Assembly: GCA_003229995.1 (NCBI GenBank)
Contig: QIGJ01000389.1
Coordinates: forward strand, 1-7,979
Direction of reading: 5' to 3'
DNA length: 7,979 nt
From: Gammaproteobacteria bacterium
Lineage (GTDB): Bacteria > Pseudomonadota > Gammaproteobacteria > SZUA-152
The notes beneath the pieces are model-generated. The model saw only the letters and a list, made by a program, of their open reading frames with translations, did not search any database and was not told the origin of the DNA. The translations under genes and the position numbers were made by a program. Shown one piece after another: positions 1-5,063 of the stretch (positions within the stretch are counted from its first letter, which is position 1; every line of letters begins with the position of its first letter).

Positions 1-1213
1 CGGTGCTCGGTGGCGATGGCGCAGTGGCTGGCGGCAGATAACGATCAATATCCATGTCATCGAGCATCAAATCAAAATGCACGACGGGCTGAGGGAAATT
101 TTCAGCACTCAAACGACCCGTCAGCCGTGAATCATCCAGCACGACATCCAGTCTGGACACGCTCATCGCATTTGCTGAACCGGTAAAATCCAGGCTCAAT
201 GCCGCGTTGTTCAACACCGAGGTATCGGTTGATTCTGGCAGCTCGATAGCCAGCATTTTTGTCAGTTCGCGCGGTGAAAAACGGGTTAACGACAACTGCC
301 CTTTGGCCTGCGGCACCGACAGAATTGTCTGAATGTTTACTTCAGCATTGGCCGTGAGATCCAGAGCCTGTAATTGCAAACCGGTAAGTTGTACCTGTTG
401 CTGTGCAATATCGGCATCAATATTTCCCCGTAAACGAACATTCAGTGGTGACACGGACAACCATTCACTTTGCATCTTCAGTGAAACATCCAGTCCGTCC
501 AGACGATATCGCTGGGCCAACACATCAAACGTCAACCGACCTTTTAATTCAATAAGGGTTTGCAGGGTAGGCTCCGACATATCAAGCCGGGTGTGCAATT
601 CAATATCAATGGGTGTCCCTGGCGCAATGGAACCCGCGCGTAGGGAAAACCGGTCTATTTCAATACGCTGACCAGCCTGCCGGTCGTCCCAGACAAACTG
701 CGCGTCTTCGATATGAATACCACCGATAACCAACGCCAGCATGGGTTGTTTAGCCTCTGACTTCCCCGCAGGGCTTTTCGTTGCTGGACCAGCGTCGGTA
801 GCGGGTGCCGCCAACAGGTCATCCCAATTACTGCGACCATCCGCTGTTCGACTCAGATTCACCCGCAAACCCCGCAAATACAGCGTTTTCATTTCGATGC
901 GCTGCTGCAACAGCGGTAACAACTTCACGTTAATATCCACCCATTCCACACGGGCGAAATCTTTTTCTGCATCAGCTCCCTTGGCATTACTGAGGCGCGT
1001 TTCACCCAGGCTCAACCCCAGCCAGGGAAACAACGACAGACTCAGGTCACCTTCAATCGTTAATTCACGCCCCGTTGCTTCCTGTACGGCGACGGTAATA
1101 TCATCCCGGTAATCATTAGGATCAACCAGCAACAAAATCACCGCTGCAAGCAACAGCAGCAAACCCAGCAACACGGCGACACCAAGACCGGTTATTTTCA
1201 GAATTTTGAACAT
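1..1213 (-). CDS. AsmA-family protein, N-terminal part (runs off left edge)
   Basis: An open frame of 404 codons runs leftward from an ATG at 1213 to the window edge with no stop, so the C-terminus is missing. The start reads MFKILKITG and leads into a hydrophobic, Leu/Ala/Val-rich segment at about residues 5-28, which is a single N-terminal membrane anchor. Directly after it come DPNDYRDDI, EATGREL and the stretch SLFPWLGLSLG, the hallmark opening of AsmA proteins. Near the left edge the reading LDDMDIDRYLPP is also typical of the family. AsmA-like proteins are inner-membrane-anchored periplasmic proteins of the repeating beta-groove type, linked to outer-membrane assembly and phospholipid transport between the membranes; that role is family knowledge and was not tested here. 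ATG 1213 is the only reasonable start, because an in-frame stop lies ten codons upstream at about 1246. No strong ribosome-binding site precedes it; an AGGA lies about 24 bp upstream. The gene is divergent from the zinc-ribbon gene at 1358. I am sure of the family, not of the paralogue. Confidence 0.9.
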   Translation of the reverse strand, partial: MFKILKITGLGVAVLLGLLLLLAAVILLLVDPNDYRDDITVAVQEATGRELTIEGDLSLSLFPWLGLSLGETRLSNAKGADAEKDFARVEWVDINVKLLPLLQQRIEMKTLYLRGLRVNLSRTADGRSNWDDLLAAPATDAGPATKSPAGKSEAKQPMLALVIGGIHIEDAQFVWDDRQAGQRIEIDRFSLRAGSIAPGTPIDIELHTRLDMSEPTLQTLIELKGRLTFDVLAQRYRLDGLDVSLKMQSEWLSVSPLNVRLRGNIDADIAQQQVQLTGLQLQALDLTANAEVNIQTILSVPQAKGQLSLTRFSPRELTKMLAIELPESTDTSVLNNAALSLDFTGSANAMSVSRLDVVLDDSRLTGRLSAENFPQPVVHFDLMLDDMDIDRYLPPATAPSPPST

Positions 1214-1273
1214 TATTTTTGCACGAAACCCGCGTTTCCTTACTTTTTACCGGATGGTCACCGTAGCCCAGAG

Positions 1274-1287
1274 TGAGCAACGGCTCA
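1274..1287. promoter_or_regulatory. Small inverted repeat in the asmA / zinc-ribbon divergent gap
   Basis: The perfect arms TGAGC and GCTCA are separated by AACG, in the 144-bp gap between two divergent genes. The position would suit an operator or a short hairpin in a leader. A dyad this short is common by chance, and I see no convincing -35/-10 pair on either strand in this gap. Confidence 0.2.
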
Positions 1288-1357
1288 AGGTGAATAAACC
1301 AATTTTCTACACGAACAGTTGATTTCAGCCAGCCACAAAGTCAAACTGACATCCACC

Positions 1358-1753
1358 ATGCCCAACATCGAAAATACACCTGCGTCCATCAAAAACAACG
1401 ATGGTAAAACCACTGTTGGCCAAATGCAGACCACTTGGTTCGATCAAGGCGACCGCCTTAAACGCGCCCTACAGCGACTGGGCTTCTTCTGGCTACTGGC
1501 AGCCATCACCATTTTCATCCCCATCGCCCACTTCGTGCTGGTGCCAGGTTTCTTGATTGCTGGCCCAGTGGTCAGTTACATAACCTACCAGATGTGTTGG
1601 GTACGCGATCATCTCAGTGGCACCTGTCCTACGTGCGATGAAAAAATGATGATCAAGCTGGAAAACAAAGACACATTACCCAAATGGACTTACTGTCCTG
1701 CCTGCAACGCACCCTTGCACATCACCCAACCCGACAATCACCTTGACAACTGA
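1358..1753 (+). CDS. Two-span membrane protein with C-terminal zinc ribbon, function unknown
   Basis: The product has 131 residues from ATG 1358 and its function is not recognised. Residues 1-35 are polar and probably cytoplasmic. Residues 43-78 form a hydrophobic hairpin of two closely spaced spans (FFWLLAAITIFIPIAHF, then VLVPGFLIAGPVVSYITY). The tail holds a CPTC pair (Cys90, Cys93) and a CPAC pair (Cys113, Cys116) about 20 residues apart, the layout of a four-cysteine zinc ribbon. This suggests a small inner-membrane protein with a cytosolic zinc-binding knob; no enzymatic motif is visible. An in-frame TTG at 1319 would add 13 residues, but I prefer ATG 1358 as the first ATG; neither has a strong ribosome-binding site. 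It lies just upstream of the 32-codon frame at 1763 and may be co-transcribed with it. The gene is convergent with rdgB. Confidence 0.75.
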   Translation: MPNIENTPASIKNNDGKTTVGQMQTTWFDQGDRLKRALQRLGFFWLLAAITIFIPIAHFVLVPGFLIAGPVVSYITYQMCWVRDHLSGTCPTCDEKMMIKLENKDTLPKWTYCPACNAPLHITQPDNHLDN

Positions 1754-1762
1754 AACCCTACG

Positions 1763-1861
1763 ATGCGTCCCTTTATTGCCCTGTTAATCGTCACTATCAT
1801 GATCGGCTCCGCACTCACTGCCGTCGGTTTGTTACTGTTTCAGATGGGTCTGTTCAGCTGA
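1763..1861 (+). CDS. Possible 32-residue single-span membrane peptide
   Basis: This is a short frame with ATG at 1763 and TGA at 1859-1861. The product opens MRPFIALLIVTIMIGSAL and ends FQMGLFS. Apart from Arg2 it is almost wholly hydrophobic, so it would form one transmembrane helix with a positively charged N-terminus, which fits the positive-inside rule. It begins nine bases after the stop of the zinc-ribbon membrane protein, and it fills the space up to the end of rdgB at 1871, leaving a nine-base gap between the two convergent genes. The tight fit favours a real gene. Against it, there is no Shine-Dalgarno sequence other than a weak purine run (GAAA at 1752-1755), and a hydrophobic 32-codon frame could arise by chance. 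If real, it may be a partner of the upstream protein through translational coupling. Confidence 0.45.
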   Translation: MRPFIALLIVTIMIGSALTAVGLLLFQMGLFS

Positions 1862-1870
1862 CACCAGCCA

Positions 1871-2488
1871 CTACACCGTCATTTTTAATGCTGACAATAA
1901 TTTCTGCAAAGCCTGACCACGATGACTGAGACGGTTTTTCACCCCGGATGATAATTCCGCCGACGTACACTGCTCACCGGGCACCCAAAACAACGGATCG
2001 TAACCAAAGCCATTTTCTCCCTGCGGCGCAAACAATATCCGCCCTTCCCAGCTGCCCTGGCAAATCAGCGGTGTCGGGTCTTCGTCATGGGCCATAAACA
2101 CCATCAGGCATTGAAAACGCGCCGTACGCTGATCTTCAGGAACCGTTTTCAATTCCGCCAGCAGCTTTTGCAGATTATCGGCATCACTGGCACCCACCCT
2201 GGCAAAGCGGGCAGAATAGATACCGGGCGCACCATTAAGTACATCCACTTCCAGCCCGGAATCATCGGCAATAGCGGGTAAGCCCGTCAGCTGTGCAGCG
2301 TGGCGCGCCTTGAGAATAGCGTTTTCCACAAACGTCAGGCCCGTCTCATCAGCATCGGGCACATCAAAATCAGATTGTGGCACCACCTCCATGTCCAGAC
2401 TGCTGATAAGCTGATTGATCTCGCGCAACTTGCCGACATTGCTGCTGGCCAGCACGACTTTTTTTCCAGGAAGCATTTTACTGCTCAC
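1871..2488 (-). CDS. rdgB: dITP/XTP pyrophosphatase (RdgB/HAM1 family)
   Basis: This is a nucleoside-triphosphate pyrophosphohydrolase that cleaves non-canonical purine triphosphates (dITP, ITP, XTP) to the monophosphate and pyrophosphate, keeping deaminated bases out of DNA and RNA. The 205-residue product has the family's motifs in order: N-terminal [11 protein letters not shown] (about 14-24, nucleotide binding), [20 protein letters not shown] (74-93, with the metal-binding acidic pair Asp75-Asp76), [11 protein letters not shown] (157-167) and the C-terminal LSHRGQAL (187-194). Its length is close to that of the E. coli protein (about 197). The start is GTG at 2488, sharing 4 bp with the rph stop (GTGA), which implies translational coupling. 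An ATG four codons further in, at 2476, would remove little and is a possible alternative start. All catalytic motifs look intact. No terminator is visible between it and the convergent small genes. Confidence 0.95.
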   Translation of the reverse strand: MSSKMLPGKKVVLASSNVGKLREINQLISSLDMEVVPQSDFDVPDADETGLTFVENAILKARHAAQLTGLPAIADDSGLEVDVLNGAPGIYSARFARVGASDADNLQKLLAELKTVPEDQRTARFQCLMVFMAHDEDPTPLICQGSWEGRILFAPQGENGFGYDPLFWVPGEQCTSAELSSGVKNRLSHRGQALQKLLSALKMTV

Positions 2489-3201
2489 CCCGATGGCACG
2501 TTCTTCTGGTGATTGATAAGTTCTGCAATACCCGACTTGGCCAAACCCAACATGGCATCCAGCTCTTCCTGGCGGAAAGCGTGTCCTTCAGCAGTGCCCT
2601 GTATTTCAATAAAAGCCCCTGCGTCGTTCATCACCACATTCATGTCAGTCTCGGCGTTGGAATCTTCATCATAATCCAGGTCCAACACAGGGATGCCGTT
2701 GTAAATGCCCACAGAGACTGAGGCCACTTGACCAATAATGGGGTTTTTCTTGATTTTGCCCGTATCCAGCAGATGTTGCATGGCATCGGCCAAAGCCACA
2801 AAACCACCGGTGATGGACGCGGTACGGGTACCGCCATCAGCCTGAATGACATCGCAATCCACGATGATATTACGTTCACCCAAAGCCTCCAAATTCACCA
2901 CTGCACGCAGTGAACGGGCAATAAGGCGCTGAATTTCCATGGTACGCCCGCCCTGCTTACCCCGTGCAGCCTCACGACCCATACGGCTGCCGGTAGAGCG
3001 CGGCAACATACCGTACTCCGCCGTCACCCAGCCCTGGCCCTTGCCTTTCAGCCAGCGGGGTACGCGATCTTCCACTGTCGCGGTACACAGCACTTTGGTG
3101 TCACCGAATTCCACCAACACCGAACCTTCGGCATGTTTGGTATAATTGCGGGTAAATTTAATCGAACGAAGCTGCTCGGGAGAACGTCCACTAGGGCGCA
3201 T
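2485..3201 (-). CDS. rph: Ribonuclease PH
   Basis: This is a phosphorolytic 3'-to-5' exoribonuclease that trims tRNA precursor tails, releasing nucleoside diphosphates, and works as a ring-shaped hexamer. The 238-residue product matches the usual length. It opens [20 protein letters not shown] and carries Arg86 and the Thr125-Arg126 pair (in [12 protein letters not shown]), known phosphate-binding residues of the family, plus Asp180 and Asp186 (in [15 protein letters not shown]), the acidic metal-site pair. I chose ATG 3201 over a possible upstream ATG at 3234. It has a well-spaced AGAGGA ribosome-binding site (3208-3213), the protein then starts exactly as family members do, and the upstream ATG would leave no room for the leader after the TATAAT box at 3237-3242. 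It is the first gene of a two-gene unit with rdgB and is divergent from rpmB. The frame is intact, unlike the truncated rph of some E. coli K-12 lines. Confidence 0.97.
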   Translation of the reverse strand: MRPSGRSPEQLRSIKFTRNYTKHAEGSVLVEFGDTKVLCTATVEDRVPRWLKGKGQGWVTAEYGMLPRSTGSRMGREAARGKQGGRTMEIQRLIARSLRAVVNLEALGERNIIVDCDVIQADGGTRTASITGGFVALADAMQHLLDTGKIKKNPIIGQVASVSVGIYNGIPVLDLDYDEDSNAETDMNVVMNDAGAFIEIQGTAEGHAFRQEELDAMLGLAKSGIAELINHQKNVPSG

Positions 3202-3207
3202 AAAAAA

Positions 3208-3213
3208 TCCTCT
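3208..3213 (-). promoter_or_regulatory. Ribosome-binding site that fixes the rph start
   Basis: On the minus strand AGAGGA lies six bases before ATG 3201, followed by a run of T. No comparable site precedes the in-frame ATG at 3234, so this site decides the start. Confidence 0.7.
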
Positions 3214-3236
3214 ACTGAAAAAACCAATGGGCACGC

Positions 3237-3266
3237 ATTATACCTCTCCCGAACGCAACACGCACA
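3237..3266 (-). promoter_or_regulatory. Probable sigma-70 promoter for rph-rdgB
   Basis: On the minus strand a perfect TATAAT (forward strand 3237-3242) lies about 36 bp upstream of the rph start, which would place transcription start near 3230 and give a short leader of about 30 nt. The best -35 candidate is poor (TGTGCG at 3261-3266, 18-bp spacer), and no TGn extension is present. The -10 is strong evidence; the -35 is a guess. Confidence 0.5.
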
Positions 3267-3330
3267 GGCAAACGGGGCTGGACTCACCGGCCAAAGTCTG
3301 CTCTAATGCGCCGTTCTCGCGACCGGGCAG

Positions 3331-3358
3331 TTGCCTATGTGGCGCGTATTGTTATACA
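3331..3358 (+). promoter_or_regulatory. Probable sigma-70 promoter for rpmB-rpmG
   Basis: TTGCCT (3331-3336) and TATACA (3353-3358) are separated by 16 bp, 45 bp upstream of rpmB. The boxes match the consensus at four of six and five of six positions. The position and strength suit a ribosomal protein operon. The leader of about 40 nt contains no obvious autoregulatory hairpin. Confidence 0.5.
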
Positions 3359-3403
3359 CATAAAAAATGTGTACTGAATTTTAAGATTTTTCGGAGATCG
3401 ATC

Positions 3404-3640
3404 ATGGCCAAAGTCTGTCAGGTGACGGGAAAACGCCCCACCGCTGGCAACAACGTTTCGCACGCGCACAATAAAACGCGTCGTCGTTTTCTGCCAAACC
3501 TGCATTCCCACCGTTTTTGGGTGGAAAGCGAAAACCGCTTCGTGAAGCTGCGTGTTACCGCCAACGGCATGCGCATTATCGATAAGAAAGGCATCGATAC
3601 CGTATTGGCCGAAATGCGCAATCGCGGCGAAAAGGTTTAA
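3404..3640 (+). CDS. rpmB: Large-subunit ribosomal protein bL28
   Basis: The 78-residue protein is a structural component of the 50S ribosomal subunit. It has the standard length and opens [20 protein letters not shown]. Basic stretches such as [12 protein letters not shown] and the [15 protein letters not shown] segment are characteristic of the family. ATG 3404 is preceded by GGAG at 3393-3396 with a seven-base spacer, a good ribosome-binding site. The frame stays open far upstream, but those extra residues have no family counterpart and would precede the promoter. It is the first gene of the usual rpmB-rpmG pair, 12 bp before rpmG. In E. coli this pair lies downstream of genes such as radC; here it sits divergent from rph instead. 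Confidence 0.98.
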   Translation: MAKVCQVTGKRPTAGNNVSHAHNKTRRRFLPNLHSHRFWVESENRFVKLRVTANGMRIIDKKGIDTVLAEMRNRGEKV

Positions 3641-3652
3641 GGAGAAAATACT

Positions 3653-3808
3653 ATGCGCGATAAAATTAGACTCGTTTCCAGTGCCGGTACCGGTCATTTT
3701 TACACCACCGACAAAAACAAGCGTACCATGCCTGAAAAAATGGAGATCAAGAAATTTGATCCTGTAGTACGCAAGCATGTGATGTACAAGGAAGCTAAGA
3801 TCAAATAA
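3653..3808 (+). CDS. rpmG: Large-subunit ribosomal protein bL33
   Basis: The 51-residue protein of the 50S subunit reads [20 protein letters not shown] at its start and carries [20 protein letters not shown], a clear bL33 signature. It has no cysteines at all, so it is the zinc-independent (C-minus) form, like the one in E. coli. The ribosome-binding site GGAGA (3641-3645) lies seven bases upstream of ATG 3653. It forms a unit with rpmB (12-bp gap) and is followed 37 bp later by a terminator. Confidence 0.97.
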   Translation: MRDKIRLVSSAGTGHFYTTDKNKRTMPEKMEIKKFDPVVRKHVMYKEAKIK

Positions 3809-3845
3809 TCTTGCTCCTGGCTGGTTGTATTCAAAGCCGCACCTG

Positions 3846-3873
3846 AAAAAGCCCGGAACTCCCGGGCTTTTTT
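3846..3873 (+). terminator. Rho-independent terminator after rpmG
   Basis: A perfect GC stem, GCCCGG (3851-3856) and CCGGGC (3862-3867), encloses the 5-base loop AACTC and is followed by six T residues (3868-3873). Five A residues before the stem can pair with the T tract, so it might also work weakly on the opposite strand. It ends the rpmB-rpmG transcript. Confidence 0.93.
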
Positions 3874-3900
3874 ATGTTCTGTAGTAATGCATAGGGAGCG

Positions 3901-4035
3901 TGCATATACCCTCCCGGCTTAACGCCCAAATTTAGTGCATATTCGTTCTGATTGAACAAAAGTGCAGAAATAGTCATTCTATTTCGAACTTTTATGATTG
4001 AAGAACGGGCAAAGACGGACTAAAGCCGGGATGCA
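3901..4035. repeat. Large imperfect palindrome of about 135 bp between rpmG and the YfaZ-type gene
   Basis: Nested inverted arms share one centre at about 3976. The inner pair is AAAAGTGCAGAAATAG (3958-3973) against CTATTTCGAACTTTT (3979-3993), nearly perfect with one bulge and a TCATT loop. Next out is CGTTCT (3944-3949) with AGAACG (4002-4007). The outer pair is CCCGGCTT (3913-3920) with AAGCCGGG (4023-4030). At the ends are TGCAT (3901-3905) and ATGCA (4031-4035). The unpaired stretches differ in length between halves (73 and 57 bases). The structure could be a degenerate miniature mobile element or repetitive palindrome, or a structured leader. No coding frame of note lies in it. The arms are seen directly; the identity is inference. 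Confidence 0.5.
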
Positions 4036-4050
4036 AAACTGGGAAGTCAT

Positions 4051-4079
4051 TTCGTGCGCGTTCTTAACTGACGTATACT
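4051..4079 (+). promoter_or_regulatory. Possible promoter for the YfaZ-type gene
   Basis: TATACT (4074-4079) is a good -10 box about 100 bp before the start codon. The -35 at 17-bp spacing, TTCGTG (4051-4056), is poor. The resulting leader would be about 95 nt and is AC-rich without a strong hairpin. Confidence 0.35.
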
Positions 4080-4180
4080 GCGCGAAGATTCCCCAAACGG
4101 AACTCTCACCAACATACAACCGTCGATAAACGAACCATCTGTCATCAACAACTTTTTAAACATAAAAAAAGGAGCCGCCC

Positions 4181-4753
4181 GTGTCCGCACGCATCCTGGC
4201 CACATTTTTACTCATCCTGCTCAGCACCACCGTCAACGCCCAACGCATCGACGTTAACCTGAAACAGGACAGCGCCCGCTTTTCCTACATTACTCTCATC
4301 GGTGGCTCCACCTTTGGCCGCACGGAAATGACGGTGGGTATGCTGTACAACGAGGATGGCAACCAGGTGGTAAACCTTGGCCTGCAAGTTATTGACGTGG
4401 CTGGCAGCAAAACGCCCGGTCTGGAACTGGGTGTGGGACCCCGTCTCTATTATCTAAAACACGATGACTCAGATTCCAGTGGCGCAGCCGTGGCCTTGGG
4501 CGGCCAGTTACGTTACAAACTGCCTAGCGTGCAGCGCCTGTCTCTCATCGGCAATTTCTTTTATGCGCCGAGCATCACCACCACCCTGGATGCTGAAAAC
4601 ATGTATGAATTCGGCATAGGTGTGAGCTACGAATTATTACCCACGGCAAATTTTTATGTGAAATATCGACGGATTCGCGCCAACTTCACCAAAGGCATCG
4701 GCGTGGAAAACATCGACAATGGCACCGTAGTAGGCATGAACTTTACCTTTTAG
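4181..4753 (+). CDS. YfaZ-family outer-membrane beta-barrel protein
   Basis: The 190-residue product begins with a signal peptide: MSARILATFLLILLSTTVNA is hydrophobic and ends with an Ala-type cleavage site before Gln21. The mature part alternates polar and apolar residues in beta-strand fashion, has glycine-rich turns such as LELGVGPRLYYLKHDD and AVALGGQLRYKL, and ends in GMNFTF, with the C-terminal phenylalanine recognised by the outer-membrane assembly machinery. The size and pattern (LYNEDGNQVVNLGLQVIDVAG, then GPRLYY) fit the YfaZ family of small outer-membrane proteins, whose function is unknown. The start is GTG at 4181 with a strong ribosome-binding site, AAAGGAG, ending seven bases before it. 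It stands alone as a single-gene unit. I am confident that it is an outer-membrane barrel and fairly confident of the family. Confidence 0.82.
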   Translation: MSARILATFLLILLSTTVNAQRIDVNLKQDSARFSYITLIGGSTFGRTEMTVGMLYNEDGNQVVNLGLQVIDVAGSKTPGLELGVGPRLYYLKHDDSDSSGAAVALGGQLRYKLPSVQRLSLIGNFFYAPSITTTLDAENMYEFGIGVSYELLPTANFYVKYRRIRANFTKGIGVENIDNGTVVGMNFTF

Positions 4754-4830
4754 TGATAAATCAGGAAGGTTCATAAACGACCTCCTTACGTTTCACCCCC
4801 CATCTCAACCTTTTCTCCCCTCAATATGCC

Positions 4831-4885
4831 GTAGGGGCACCCCTTGTGGGTGCCCAAATGTATGCCAGTAATCGCAATATTTGGG
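4831..4885. repeat. REP-like palindrome (GTAGGGGC type) in the gap before the ada-alkA gene
   Basis: GTAGGGGCACCCCTTGTGGG opens a perfect 8-bp stem, GGGCACCC (4835-4842) with GGGTGCCC (4848-4855), around the loop CTTGT. The right foot reads on into CCCAAAT (4853-4859), which pairs with ATTTGGG at 4879-4885, giving two alternative hairpins that share bases. There is no T tract, so it is a poor intrinsic terminator. From memory, palindromes starting GTAGGGGC and containing CTTGTG are scattered between genes in many bacteria, which suggests a dispersed element. The rest of the 310-bp gap (4754-5063) shows no gene and no promoter I trust. Confidence 0.55.
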
Positions 4886-5004
4886 ACAACAAACACTGGC
4901 CAACCGCAAGAGATTACCCCTACTATCCACACATTTTTTTCATAAAAACCATACCTTTCCACATCCGACTAAAGTAAACCACACTCACGAAAAATAAACC
5001 GCCA

Positions 5005-5027
5005 AAAATGGTCGCGTCCGAAAATGG
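5005..5027. promoter_or_regulatory. Direct repeat upstream of the ada-alkA gene, possible activator site
   Basis: AAAATGG occurs at 5005-5011 and again at 5021-5027, 16 bp apart, each flanked by GC-rich bases (CC before, GCG near the end). AraC-type regulators often bind direct repeats, and the gene beginning at 5064 encodes such a regulator. However, this is close to the start codon for an activator and does not match the E. coli Ada box as I know it. Speculative. Confidence 0.2.
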
Positions 5028-5063
5028 CGAGAACAGCAAGAAGGCATTTGTTAGGCTTACCGA

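Noticed and set aside
333..1112. Plus-strand open frames of 112 and 123 codons at the left end
   Set aside because: They lie antisense inside the AsmA-family gene, whose minus-strand frame stays open for 404 codons and shows clear family motifs. The plus-strand products are rich in Ser, Arg and Cys and resemble no protein.
1319..1357. TTG start at 1319 for the zinc-ribbon gene
   Set aside because: It adds 13 residues without any domain feature and has no ribosome-binding site; ATG 1358 is the simpler start. It cannot be excluded.
3146..3403. Upstream extension of the rpmB frame
   Set aside because: It overlaps the rph start and the promoter region, and bL28 proteins begin MAKVCQ or similar at the ATG with the GGAG site (3404).
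3902..4035. Integron attC site
   Set aside because: The palindrome and a GCTTAAC (3917-3923) matching RYYYAAC prompted this, but the opposite end reads ACTAAAG rather than GTTRRRY, and no integrase or cassette array is nearby.
4831..4855. Rho-independent terminator for the YfaZ-type gene
   Set aside because: The stem is strong, but no run of T follows on either strand.
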